DNA of 26,900 bases, from the NCBI GenBank assembly GCA_035443185.1, contig DAORRV010000045.1, positions 1 to 26,900 of the forward strand, in the 5' to 3' direction. This DNA is from UBA2330 sp035443185. GTDB lineage: Bacteria; Bacteroidota; Ignavibacteria; Tepidaquicellales; Tepidaquicellaceae. A program made the translations under genes and the position numbers. Positions 1-7,943 of this stretch are shown here, piece by piece; positions within the stretch are counted from its first letter, which is position 1; every line of letters starts with the position of its first letter. A model generated the notes under the pieces. It saw only the letters and a program-made list of their open reading frames with translations, had not been told where the DNA came from and ran no database searches.

Positions 1-47
1 TTTGACAAATTAAAAAGATCTGATTTAAATTATTAAAATTAATATTA

Positions 48-1118
48 TTAATATTTAGTTTTCTTAATAAATTCTTTTATTGATTCCATAAGGTAATAAT
101 TTTGCTCGCGTGTTCCGAGTGTAATTCTCGATTCAGTTTTGAATGCTTCCTCATCAAGAAACTTTATCAGCAGATTTCTATCTTTCAAAAATTTATCAAG
201 ATCTTTTCTGATACCGGCAGGCATATCTACCAGCATAAAGTTTGCAAATGATTTGTAAGGTGTAAATCCTTTTAACTTTTTGAATTCTTTATAAAAATAT
301 TCTTTATCCTCCTGCATAAGCTTTGTTACTTTTTCATAATATTTCATATCGTCATAAGCTGTCAGACAAAGACCCTCTGACACCAGATTATATCCGAGGT
401 ATCTTGTAGTATAACCTTTCAGCTCTTCAAGATTATTACCGGCAAAGCTGAATCCCATACGTGTCCCGGCAAGTGCAAAATATTTCGAAAACGTCCTGCA
501 GATAATCAGATTCGGAAATTCATCAAGATAAGGTTTTACGTAACTGTTATCATAAGAACCGAATCCCCAGTACGCTTCATCTATCATAACGATCGCGCCT
601 CTGCAAACGTCGAGGAATTTTCCGAGATCCTTTTTAGAGATCATATTTCCTGTTGGATTATTCGGTGACGCGATTATCACAACTCTGGGTCTTTCTCTTT
701 CATAGATCTTTATCATTTGATCAAGGTCATAAAGATATGAATCCACGCCGTCTATCTTTCCTTTTTTCATCGGATATTCTACGTTAAATCCGCCAACTTC
801 ATAAGCTACTTTTTTGTAATACCACCATGCCTCTCTGGGAATTAAAACTTTTTCTCCGCGTGAAAGATACCTGTGAATAAGTTGCTTCAGAATATCTTCA
901 CTTCCGTAAGAAACGATTATCTGATTTTCCCTGAATCCAAAATCTTTCGCGATCCTCTCGGATAATTTCGATTTTACTCCTCTCGAGAAATCTCTTGAAT
1001 ACCAGGCAAGTTCTTCAATGCCAACTGTCTTTAGATATTCATAACACTTTGGTGACGGTCCGTACTGCGATTCATTTCTGTCGAGGTATTGCAGTGTTTT
1101 ATATTTTAAGTCTTTCAT
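48..1118 (-). CDS. HisC-like class I/II PLP-dependent aminotransferase
   Basis: This is a 356-residue fold-type I aminotransferase, about the length of histidinol-phosphate aminotransferase. Visible landmarks are SPNNPTG (residues 151-157), the DEAY motif with the cofactor-binding Asp at 180, and RTFSKYFALAGTRMGF, in which Lys212 is the expected Schiff-base lysine. A C-terminal Arg in TLGTREQ fits substrate carboxylate binding. HisC makes histidinol phosphate from imidazole-acetol phosphate and glutamate, but relatives act on other amino acids or, as in CobD, decarboxylate threonine phosphate, so the substrate is not settled. The lysine context (SKYFALAG) is nearer HisC than CobD. It is the last gene of a minus-strand run, 36 nt after the enoyl-CoA hydratase-family gene, with no other his genes nearby. 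Its ATG has no Shine-Dalgarno sequence. The 47 bases after its stop are AT-rich and show no convincing terminator. Confidence 0.85.
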   Translation of the reverse strand: MKDLKYKTLQYLDRNESQYGPSPKCYEYLKTVGIEELAWYSRDFSRGVKSKLSERIAKDFGFRENQIIVSYGSEDILKQLIHRYLSRGEKVLIPREAWWYYKKVAYEVGGFNVEYPMKKGKIDGVDSYLYDLDQMIKIYERERPRVVIIASPNNPTGNMISKKDLGKFLDVCRGAIVMIDEAYWGFGSYDNSYVKPYLDEFPNLIICRTFSKYFALAGTRMGFSFAGNNLEELKGYTTRYLGYNLVSEGLCLTAYDDMKYYEKVTKLMQEDKEYFYKEFKKLKGFTPYKSFANFMLVDMPAGIRKDLDKFLKDRNLLIKFLDEEAFKTESRITLGTREQNYYLMESIKEFIKKTKY

Positions 1119-1154
1119 TTCAGATATAATTATTTATTAAAATTAGTATTAAAA

Positions 1155-1934
1155 TTATTTTTTAATTTTCATCAGAAAATTCTTTACACCGTTTTTGCAT
1201 TCGTCTGTCATTCTTGTAATAGCATTCATATCGACTGCATAATCAAGTGAAGATTCTAAACTCATTGAAGATACATTTCTGAACATTTCTTTAGTGAGAC
1301 TGATCGAACTAAGCGGAAGTTTATTCAGACCATTACAAATTTCCATCGTTGTATTTTCCAGTTCAGCAGCAGTCGAAGTATAATTTGCAAATCCAATTCT
1401 CTTAGCTTCTTCTCCCGAAATAAATTTTGAAGTAAGCAGCAGATCTCTTGCGTGGGATTCTGAAACTCTTTTCAGAAGAAATATCATAACTATTGCAGGT
1501 ATGAATCCGATCTTTACTTCAGTATATCCAAACTGTGAATCATCAGCAGCGACAATAATATCACAGGCACTTGCAATACCGCAGCCGCCTGCAAGAGCGT
1601 ATCCTTCCACCATTGCGATCACAGGTTTTTTACAATTGTAAATTGTGAACAGCAGATCACGGAATTTCTGTGAGTCAGCTTTATTTTCAAGAATGTCATA
1701 TTCGGATATCTTCTGCAGATAATCAAGATAAAGTCCTGAACAGAAATTTCCTGCAGCACCTGTAAGTATAACACTTTTTGTTTCTTTGTCAGAAGAGATC
1801 TCAGTGAAAGTTTGCGTAAGCTCGGCTATCATTTCTTCATCAAGCGAATTTCTTTTTTCGGGACGGTTTAGTATAATTTTTTTAGTCTGATTATTTTCAC
1901 CCGTCTCTTCAATAATGATAGTATTTAATTTCAT
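1155..1934 (-). CDS. Enoyl-CoA hydratase/isomerase (crotonase) family protein
   Basis: This 259-residue protein has full crotonase-fold length. The oxyanion-hole segments are NFCSGLYL (about 63-70) and GYALAGGCGIASACD (111-125), followed by FGYTEVKIGFIPA (135-147). In classic enoyl-CoA hydratase two glutamates activate water. The second is present as Glu139, but the first is replaced by Gly119 (GGCG rather than GGCE). Many crotonases with that substitution are methylglutaconyl-CoA hydratase-like or of unknown reaction, so 2-enoyl-CoA hydration is not assured. The FGYTEVKIGF context resembles Bacteroidota proteins annotated as methylglutaconyl-CoA hydratase (leucine breakdown), but that is recall, not a search. 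It lies 6 nt after the ABC ATPase and 36 nt before the aminotransferase, which indicates co-transcription. Confidence 0.88.
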   Translation of the reverse strand: MKLNTIIIEETGENNQTKKIILNRPEKRNSLDEEMIAELTQTFTEISSDKETKSVILTGAAGNFCSGLYLDYLQKISEYDILENKADSQKFRDLLFTIYNCKKPVIAMVEGYALAGGCGIASACDIIVAADDSQFGYTEVKIGFIPAIVMIFLLKRVSESHARDLLLTSKFISGEEAKRIGFANYTSTAAELENTTMEICNGLNKLPLSSISLTKEMFRNVSSMSLESSLDYAVDMNAITRMTDECKNGVKNFLMKIKK

Positions 1935-1940
1935 GTAACT

Positions 1941-2762
1941 TTAGTTTGGCAGATAGTTTATAAAAAAATTCTTTTCGTAATTTAATATCTTTGAATCTAT
2001 AAAAAAATGTTCTTTCAGCATCTCTTCTGTAATTACTTTATCAGTCTCAGAAAATTTCACTACTCTACCGTTACTGATCAGCATAGCTTTATTTGTATAT
2101 TTTAAAGCCAGGTTGAGATCATGCAGAACAATAATAATAGTGAGTCCCTTTTCATTTAGAGTTTTCAGAATATTCATAATTTCGATCTGATGATTTATGT
2201 CAAGATGTGTAAGCGGTTCATCAGCAATTAAAAGCTTGCCTGTCAGGTCATCTGCAGTACCAAGCTGAACGAGTGAAAGTGTCAGAAGGACCTTTTGTCT
2301 CTCACCACCGGAAAGAGTATTTATTTTCTTAGCAAGTAAATTTTCAATACCGGTGATCTTCGAACAGATCAAAACCTCATCAGTGTCATTTTTAGTATAA
2401 CCAAAATCCAAAAAATTTTTATACGGATACCTGCCGAGCATTAAAAAATCTATAACGTCAGAATCAAAATGTGTAAGATCATTCATCTGCGGAAGATAGG
2501 AAATAAATTTTGAAAGATCCTTTTTGTCATATTTCAAAATCTCTGCATCTCTGAAAAATACTTTACCTGAATCAGGATTATTAATTCTTGAAAAAAGTTT
2601 TATCAAAGTGGATTTTCCTGAACCATTTTTTCCGATCACGGAGATCAGATCTTTTTCTATTACTTTTATATTAATGTCTTTTAATCCGAAAGTATATTCG
2701 GAATTTTTTGTTTCCTCAGAATATAGAAAATTGAGATCCTGTACTTTTAAAATTTCATTCAT
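1941..2762 (-). CDS. ABC transporter ATP-binding protein, FecE/BtuD-like (orphan)
   Basis: This is a complete 273-residue ABC nucleotide-binding subunit. It has Walker A GKNGSGKST (44-52), a Q-loop at PQ (Gln92), signature LSGGE (150-154), Walker B LLIADEP (177-183) and switch His214 in VLHDLNLA. The segment LMLGRYPYKN after the Q-loop is typical of ATPases that energise siderophore, hemin or cobalamin importers (FecCDE, BtuCDF). No permease or binding-protein gene lies beside it, so its partners must be encoded elsewhere or it serves several permeases. It starts 3 nt after the SixA-like gene and ends 6 nt before the crotonase gene, in one operon. The importer-type assignment is fairly safe; the substrate is unknown. 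Confidence 0.88.
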   Translation of the reverse strand: MNEILKVQDLNFLYSEETKNSEYTFGLKDINIKVIEKDLISVIGKNGSGKSTLIKLFSRINNPDSGKVFFRDAEILKYDKKDLSKFISYLPQMNDLTHFDSDVIDFLMLGRYPYKNFLDFGYTKNDTDEVLICSKITGIENLLAKKINTLSGGERQKVLLTLSLVQLGTADDLTGKLLIADEPLTHLDINHQIEIMNILKTLNEKGLTIIIVLHDLNLALKYTNKAMLISNGRVVKFSETDKVITEEMLKEHFFIDSKILNYEKNFFINYLPN

Positions 2763-2765
2763 ATT

Positions 2766-3251
2766 TCAATCAATTATCATCATTTTTTTTGGATCAAAAT
2801 ACCATCCGAAATGAAAAATATCTTTATCTGTATTATAATCAATATAACAAACACCTGACTTCGAAAATGAAGGGAGACTGATGCTTGTGAGAGCTTTTAC
2901 CAAATTTCCAAGCTTGGGCTCATGACCGACCATTAATAATGAAGAATAGTTCGACATGGTTTTTATCAGATCGATAAGCGGCGATAAAGGAGTTTCAAAT
3001 TTCAGTTCATTTACAAGAGAAATTTCACCGGTGTAATTAATTTTTGAAGCAATTATTTCTGCAGTCTGAACAGTGCGTATCAGAGGACTGGTAAGTATAA
3101 TACTAATATCAGTCAGATACTCTTTTAAAAAATCAGCTGTTTCATTTTCCTTAATTCTCCCTCCGGAAGTTAAAAATCTGAGCTCATCATTTGTGACAGT
3201 GTCAGTTGTATATTGAATTGCATCGGCATGTCTTGCGAGAAATAATTTCAA
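2766..3251 (-). CDS. sixA: SixA-like histidine phosphatase
   Basis: This is a 161-residue member of the histidine phosphatase (phosphoglycerate mutase-like) superfamily. The N-terminal LARHADA carries the catalytic pair Arg7-His8, Arg59 sits in SPLIRTVQTAE, and the second catalytic His110 is in MVGHEPKLG. The RHA form (not RHG) and the short length match SixA, which removes phosphate from phosphohistidine in signalling or phosphotransfer proteins. CobC-type alpha-ribazole phosphatase is a less likely alternative. It lies 12 nt after mtaB and 3 nt before the ABC ATPase. No histidine-kinase or PTS gene is near, so its target cannot be read from context. Confidence 0.82.
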   Translation of the reverse strand: MKLFLARHADAIQYTTDTVTNDELRFLTSGGRIKENETADFLKEYLTDISIILTSPLIRTVQTAEIIASKINYTGEISLVNELKFETPLSPLIDLIKTMSNYSSLLMVGHEPKLGNLVKALTSISLPSFSKSGVCYIDYNTDKDIFHFGWYFDPKKMMIID

Positions 3252-3263
3252 TTGTTTGAATTT

Positions 3264-4550
3264 TTATGAAAGCAGTTCAGCAGTGACAGGTTTGATCCCG
3301 TCAGTTTCAGTAAGTTTTACTTTTCTTATTTTATTTTCGAGATTACTTTTATTTACTTTGACCCTGATATAATTTTCTGACAGACCTTCGGCATAATCAT
3401 CTTTATCTGATTCAAACAAAACTGTCTGTTCTGTACCAATGAATTTATTGTAGTGTTCATATTTTTTACTGTCGGAAAGTCTTCTCAGAATACTGCTTCT
3501 TTTTTTTCTGTCAGCAATCTCAACTCTGCCGGGTAACAGAACTGCGTCAGTATCTCTCCTTTCGGAATAACTAAAAACGTGAAGATAATTTACCGGAAGC
3601 TCACGGATAAATTTTTCAGTATTTAAAAAATGTTCTTCTGTCTCACCCGGATATCCGACTATTACATCTGCGCCGATGCATATATCTTTTACTTCGTCTT
3701 TTAATTTTAAAACAGTATCTCTGTAATACTCACGGTTATATCTTCTTCTCATGGATCTTAATATTTCATTGTCACCGCTTTGCATGGGGATGTGCATATG
3801 ATTGCAAAACTTTTCTGAATTTTTTGCAAATGAAATTATTTCATCAGTGATAAGATTCGGCTCAATCGAGCTGAGCCTTATGCGATCAATTTCAGTCCCT
3901 TCAAGTATATTCAAAATGTCAATGAGCCGATAATTTTCAAAATCATAATCGCCTGTATTTACACCTGTGAGGACGATCTCTCTGTATCCGGCATCAATAA
4001 TTTTTTTCGCATTATCTAAAACTTTATCCGGAGCAAGACTTCTCGATGCACCTCTTGCAAGAGGTATGGTACAAAATGAACATTTATAATTACACCCATC
4101 CTGAATTTTCAGAAAAGCTCTGGTCCTCGAATCTGTATCAGATGAAAATGCTTCGAAAAAATCATTTGCTTTTTCAACACTGTCTCTGTGGATGCATGAC
4201 AGTTCCTTCTTTTCGATATTATCAATATAATCCATCAGTTTCATTTTCTCACTGATGCCAAGAACGAGGTCGACACCTTCGATGGATGCAATCTCATTCG
4301 GCTGAAGCTGTGCATAGCAACCTGTCACGATCACATAGGTCTGAGGATTTTTATTCAGGACACTTCTGACGATCTGTCTGCATTCCCTGTCTGCATTTTC
4401 AGTTACAGAACAGGTATTCAAAACAAAGACGTCAGCGGGCTCGCCGAATTCTTTCAGACTGAATCCTTTTTGTGAGAATCCTTTTCCGATGGTTGATGTC
4501 TCGCTGTAATTTAATTTACAGCCAAGTGTATGTAGAGAAACGCTTTTCAT
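3264..4550 (-). CDS. mtaB: tRNA (N6-threonylcarbamoyladenosine-2-methylthio)transferase MtaB
   Basis: This is a 428-residue radical-SAM methylthiotransferase that adds the 2-methylthio group to t6A37 of ANN-decoding tRNAs. The domains are complete. The N-terminal UPF0004 domain starts with HTLGCKLNYSE and has the three auxiliary-cluster cysteines Cys11, Cys47 and Cys78. The radical SAM motif is CNYKCSFC (Cys153, 157, 160), followed by IPLARGASRS. A C-terminal TRAM-like segment starts near GTEQTVLFES. The GCKLN signature separates MtaB from MiaB (GCQMN) and RimO. It is the first gene of the minus-strand run; the 114 nt upstream (4551-4664) would carry the promoter. Its ATG is preceded by an A/T-rich leader without a Shine-Dalgarno sequence. 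Confidence 0.94.
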   Translation of the reverse strand: MKSVSLHTLGCKLNYSETSTIGKGFSQKGFSLKEFGEPADVFVLNTCSVTENADRECRQIVRSVLNKNPQTYVIVTGCYAQLQPNEIASIEGVDLVLGISEKMKLMDYIDNIEKKELSCIHRDSVEKANDFFEAFSSDTDSRTRAFLKIQDGCNYKCSFCTIPLARGASRSLAPDKVLDNAKKIIDAGYREIVLTGVNTGDYDFENYRLIDILNILEGTEIDRIRLSSIEPNLITDEIISFAKNSEKFCNHMHIPMQSGDNEILRSMRRRYNREYYRDTVLKLKDEVKDICIGADVIVGYPGETEEHFLNTEKFIRELPVNYLHVFSYSERRDTDAVLLPGRVEIADRKKRSSILRRLSDSKKYEHYNKFIGTEQTVLFESDKDDYAEGLSENYIRVKVNKSNLENKIRKVKLTETDGIKPVTAELLS

Positions 4551-4664
4551 TTGGTAAATTTACAAAAATTGAAGTGTAATTAGAATATAGAAAAATTACT
4601 TTATGGGAAAAATTTTTTACGCGTTCAGATTTTCTTTTAACTTAATAATGAAATTCAGATAAAA

Positions 4665-5087
4665 TTAAATCCCGGTCAGCGTAATCACAATATCCCTTTG
4701 ACCACCGTGATTTCTATGCTCACAAAGATAAATTCCCTGCCAAATACCAATATTGAGTTCACCATTTGTGACAGGAATATTCAAACTGCATCCGAGTAAA
4801 GAAGATTTTATATGTGAAGTCATGTCGTCCGGACCTTCGGCAGTATGAAGATAATCTTCACCGTCTTCAGGGACCAATTTATTAAAGTGAGTTTCAAAAT
4901 CAATCCGCACGGTCGGATCTGCATTTTCATTTATTGAAAGGGAGGCTGAAGTATGTTTAATAAAAACATTCATCATACCTGAGCTCATTTCTTTAATCTC
5001 AGGAACGGCATCCAGTATTTCATTTGTAATGATGTGAAATCCCCGTGCTTTTTGTTTAAGTCTGATCTCTTTCTGAATAATTTTCAA
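4665..5087 (-). CDS. YjbQ/UPF0047 family protein
   Basis: This 140-residue protein matches the compact YjbQ family over its whole length (E. coli YjbQ is about 138 residues). Family landmarks are HTSASLSINENADP (45-58), GEDYLHTAEGPDDMTSHIKSS (76-96) and the C-terminal GIWQGIYLCEHRNHGGQR (114-131), with conserved His and Asp/Glu residues expected to bind a metal or phosphate. YjbQ has been linked to weak thiamine-phosphate synthase activity; the physiological role is uncertain. It is divergent from the VOC-domain gene, 60 nt away, and separated from mtaB by 114 nt, so it may be monocistronic. Confidence 0.9.
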   Translation of the reverse strand: MKIIQKEIRLKQKARGFHIITNEILDAVPEIKEMSSGMMNVFIKHTSASLSINENADPTVRIDFETHFNKLVPEDGEDYLHTAEGPDDMTSHIKSSLLGCSLNIPVTNGELNIGIWQGIYLCEHRNHGGQRDIVITLTGI

Positions 5088-5147
5088 TTAAATGGGAGTT
5101 TAGTTTGTGATATAATTTCTATATTTATCAAAATAAATTTTTTGAAG

Positions 5148-5822
5148 ATGCTAATAAAGGAAATAGTTTTATGTACATCAATAGATTTAGATGAATTGAA
5201 AAATTTTTACTCAGGCTTACTCGGACTAAAAGTGTTGAAAAATGAGGATCAGACAATCTCATTCACTGCCGGCAGTTCAATACTTACATTTGAAAATAAA
5301 TCTGATTATCCGGATCCGAAATATCATTTCGCCTTTAACATCCCATCAAATAAATTTAAAGAAGCAAAAGAATATTTAACTGCTTCAGGAATCGGACTTG
5401 TGTCACTTGATGGAAATGATGAGTTTGATTTCAAAAGCTGGAATGCACATTCAGTTTACTTCTATGATCCGGCAGGCAATATACTGGAATTTATTTCGAG
5501 ACATAATTTAAAAAATGATTCTGATCATAAATTCTCAGGTGATTCAATTCTTTGTATAAGTGAGATTGGACTGCCTGTAAAAAACGTAAATGAATTTTTT
5601 GGAGAAGTTCAGAACACATTTGAAATTCCCCAATTCAGCGGGGATAAAAGTACTTTTGCAGCTTTGGGAGATGACAACGGATTAATTATAATAGTAAACA
5701 CCGGAAGGATATGGTACCCGGATTGCGGTCCGGCTAAAGAATACCCGTTAAAAGTTTTAATAAATTCAGATCAGTTTAAAGAAATTAAATATTCTGAATA
5801 CCAGATATTCTCTGAAACTTAA
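5148..5822 (+). CDS. VOC (glyoxalase/bleomycin-resistance) family protein
   Basis: The protein is 224 residues from ATG 5148. The N-terminal half is a standard vicinal-oxygen-chelate module: a first strand with KEIVLCTSIDLDELKNFYSG, then LGLKVL, and a closing YFYDPAGNILEFI (104-116) with the usual metal-ligand Glu115. A second, more degenerate module follows (about 133-224, SILCISEIGLPVKNVNEF). Such proteins include glyoxalases, ring-cleavage dioxygenases and resistance proteins; nothing fixes the substrate. The frame stays open upstream to 5034, but that extension lies antisense to the yjbQ start, has no family similarity and would begin inside another gene, so I take 5148. It diverges from yjbQ, and its promoter must lie in the shared 60 nt. 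Confidence 0.8.
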   Translation: MLIKEIVLCTSIDLDELKNFYSGLLGLKVLKNEDQTISFTAGSSILTFENKSDYPDPKYHFAFNIPSNKFKEAKEYLTASGIGLVSLDGNDEFDFKSWNAHSVYFYDPAGNILEFISRHNLKNDSDHKFSGDSILCISEIGLPVKNVNEFFGEVQNTFEIPQFSGDKSTFAALGDDNGLIIIVNTGRIWYPDCGPAKEYPLKVLINSDQFKEIKYSEYQIFSET

Positions 5823-5919
5823 ACATTTGATTCAAAGTATCAGAAAAATTCACACTCTGAAGCTTCAATTTATTGAAAAAAATTACCGAATAGCTAAATA
5901 TACTAACTTGATATAAAAA

Positions 5920-5948
5920 TTGCATTATGTTAATTTTATGCTTAATAT
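5920..5948 (+). promoter_or_regulatory. Candidate sigma70-like promoter of the gdh operon
   Basis: TTGCAT at 5920-5925 and TAATAT at 5943-5948 are separated by exactly 17 nt, placing a start site about 20 nt upstream of the glutamate dehydrogenase ATG (5975). The spacing is ideal, but the region is so AT-rich that chance matches are expected, and the group's promoter consensus may differ from that of E. coli. Confidence 0.35.
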
Positions 5949-5974
5949 TTTTTATAATTCTAATTTCAAACTAA

Positions 5975-7258
5975 ATGCCAGAAATATATAAAGAGCCTGC
6001 TCCATACAGAAGAGGGGAAGTAAATCCTTTTGAGTCAATGATGGTAAGATTTGACAAAGCCTGCGAACTTTACAATTTGGACAAAGGTCTTTACAATTAC
6101 TTAGCCACACCGGTTAAGCAGGTTATTGTTTCTATACCTGTTACTATGGATGATGGAACACTTCAAGTCTTCGAAGGTTACAGAGTAATTCACGATAATA
6201 TTCTGGGACCATCCAAAGGTGGAATAAGATATTCACCTGATGTGGATCTGGATGAAGTAAAAGCTCTTGCTTCATGGATGACATGGAAATGTGCGATAGC
6301 AAATATTCCATTCGGTGGTGCAAAAGGTGCTGTGAAATGTGATCCGAAAAATTTATCACAGAGAGAACTGGAACTGATCACAAGAAGATATACAGTAAAT
6401 ATGCTGGAAGTATTTGGTCCCGACTCTGACATTCCGGCTCCGGATATGAATACTGATGAACAAATAATGGCGTGGATAATGGATACATACAGTATGCATA
6501 AAAAAGAAACTGTCACAGGAGTTGTTACCGGTAAACCAATTATTATCGGCGGATCAAAAGGAAGAAGAGAAGCAACAGGCAGGGGAGTTATGATTGCAAC
6601 AATGGCAGCCTTGAAAACACTGGAGATCGATCCTACTTCTACTACCTGCGTAATTCAGGGATTTGGAAATGTAGGCTCTGTAAGCGCACAGCTTTTGAAT
6701 GAAAAAGGAATAAAAATAGTGGCAATCAGTGATGTCTCCGGAGGTTATCATGATGAAAACGGAATTGATGTAAACAAAGCAATAGAATATGTAACGTTAA
6801 ATAAAACTCTAGAGAATGGAAATTTCGGAAGATCTGTTACAAATGAAGAACTTCTCGAACTTCAGTGTGATATTCTTGTTCCTGCTGCAAAAGAAGATCA
6901 GATCTCTGCACATAATGCAAATAACATCAAAGCTAAATTAATTGTTGAAGGTGCGAATGGACCAATTTCTGCTGATGCTGATGAGATCATTGCAGGAAAA
7001 GGGATCAGAGTGATCCCGGATATTCTTGCAAACTCAGGCGGAGTAATAGTTTCTTATCTTGAATGGGTACAGGACAGGATCGGATATTTCTGGGATGAAG
7101 ATGATGTTAATAACAGACTTAACAGAATGATGACGGAAGCTTTCGATGTTGTATATGAGTCATCTATTAAATATAATACAACTTTACGGTTGGGAGCTTA
7201 TATACATGCAATTGATAAAGTTTCCAGAGTTTTAAAATTAAGAGGAATTTACGGTTAG
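5975..7258 (+). CDS. gdhA: Glu/Leu/Phe/Val dehydrogenase, probably glutamate dehydrogenase
   Basis: This is a 427-residue hexameric-type glutamate dehydrogenase, which interconverts 2-oxoglutarate plus ammonium with glutamate using NAD(P). Landmarks are GPSKGGIRY (78-86), Lys105 in WMTWKCA, the catalytic lysine in IPFGGAKGA (Lys117), APDM with Asp157, the domain hinge GKP..GGSKGR..ATGRG (186-204) and the Rossmann motif GFGNVG (229-234). VEGANGP and LANSGGV near the C-terminus are also family hallmarks. An acidic residue at the end of the second Rossmann strand (ISDVSG) tends to indicate NAD use, but this is weak. The ATG has no Shine-Dalgarno sequence. The stop lies 3 nt before the next gene, so it heads a likely operon. 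Confidence 0.93.
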   Translation: MPEIYKEPAPYRRGEVNPFESMMVRFDKACELYNLDKGLYNYLATPVKQVIVSIPVTMDDGTLQVFEGYRVIHDNILGPSKGGIRYSPDVDLDEVKALASWMTWKCAIANIPFGGAKGAVKCDPKNLSQRELELITRRYTVNMLEVFGPDSDIPAPDMNTDEQIMAWIMDTYSMHKKETVTGVVTGKPIIIGGSKGRREATGRGVMIATMAALKTLEIDPTSTTCVIQGFGNVGSVSAQLLNEKGIKIVAISDVSGGYHDENGIDVNKAIEYVTLNKTLENGNFGRSVTNEELLELQCDILVPAAKEDQISAHNANNIKAKLIVEGANGPISADADEIIAGKGIRVIPDILANSGGVIVSYLEWVQDRIGYFWDEDDVNNRLNRMMTEAFDVVYESSIKYNTTLRLGAYIHAIDKVSRVLKLRGIYG

Positions 7259-7261
7259 AAA

Positions 7262-7882
7262 ATGAAATTTAAAAACCTCCTGATTATATTGTTCTTTTTT
7301 ATTTCAGGAGGAGTTTGTTTCTGTCAGGATACTCCGGGCAATCTTTATCTCATCGATAAATTGATGGATGAGAGTTTTCAGTCATTAGAAAATAAGCTTG
7401 TTATTTTAGGCAATGATAAGTTTTATGAAATTGAAATTGATCAGAATAAACCTGATGAAATTTATTTTTTATATAAACTCAGAGATAAGTTCAGAAATTA
7501 TAAATTTATAATAAACGAGAATTTTGATTCCACAAATTACATTATAAAGATCAGTAATATTTCTATTAAACCTGTTTATTCTGAATCACAATCTACAGAT
7601 ATCACCGGTAATAAATTAACAAAAAGAGAGATCAGATATTCTTATAATTATGAAATTCTTGATCAAAATAGTATCCGGGTATTATATAATGATAAGATAG
7701 TAAAAAAATCAACAGGTAATTTTGATTCAAATAATAAAGATCAGATAGAAGATAGTCGATATACTTTTACTCAGGGGGATCTGCCGGCTGAGAGTGATGT
7801 AAACAGTTATGTTTTTCCGGCGATCATAGTTGCAGTTTCTGCAGCTGCTATAATTTTATTTTTTACGATCAGAAGTAATTAA
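7262..7882 (+). CDS. Unrecognised exported protein with C-terminal membrane anchor
   Basis: I do not recognise this 206-residue protein. Residues 1-21 form a signal peptide (MKFKN, a hydrophobic run, then VCFCQ). The middle is polar, Asp/Asn/Lys/Tyr-rich and probably beta-structured, and residues about 184-202 (VFPAIIVAVSAAAIILFFTI) form a C-terminal transmembrane helix ending RSN. The expected topology is a periplasmic domain anchored in the inner membrane by its tail. It starts 3 nt after gdhA and lies 61 nt before the BamD-like gene. Because it precedes an outer-membrane assembly lipoprotein, an envelope role is plausible, but that rests on neighbourhood only. Two Cys residues near the signal cleavage site (Cys19 and Cys21) do not sit in a convincing lipobox. 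Confidence 0.75.
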   Translation: MKFKNLLIILFFFISGGVCFCQDTPGNLYLIDKLMDESFQSLENKLVILGNDKFYEIEIDQNKPDEIYFLYKLRDKFRNYKFIINENFDSTNYIIKISNISIKPVYSESQSTDITGNKLTKREIRYSYNYEILDQNSIRVLYNDKIVKKSTGNFDSNNKDQIEDSRYTFTQGDLPAESDVNSYVFPAIIVAVSAAAIILFFTIRSN

Positions 7883-7943
7883 AATATTTAAAACTGCAAT
7901 TTTGTTCTGAAAATTATTTTGCAGTAATTATTATAAAAATTTA

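Noticed and set aside
48..3251. Reading the left operon as a cobalamin salvage cluster.
   Set aside because: The phosphatase has the SixA-type RHA motif and the aminotransferase has a HisC-type lysine context; no cob gene is present, so it is kept only as a weak finding.
5034..5147. An in-frame 38-codon N-terminal extension of the VOC protein.
   Set aside because: It lies antisense to the start of the YjbQ gene, encodes nothing typical of the VOC fold, and the first VOC strand begins right after Met at 5148.
6144..6751. Minus-strand open frames inside the glutamate dehydrogenase gene.
   Set aside because: The opposite strand carries an unambiguous full-length enzyme; these frames have no recognisable content.
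7893..7925. ACTGCAA/TTGCAGT hairpin in front of the BamD-like gene.
   Set aside because: Seven base pairs with a 19-nt loop in AT-rich sequence is not strong enough to call, and no T-run follows.
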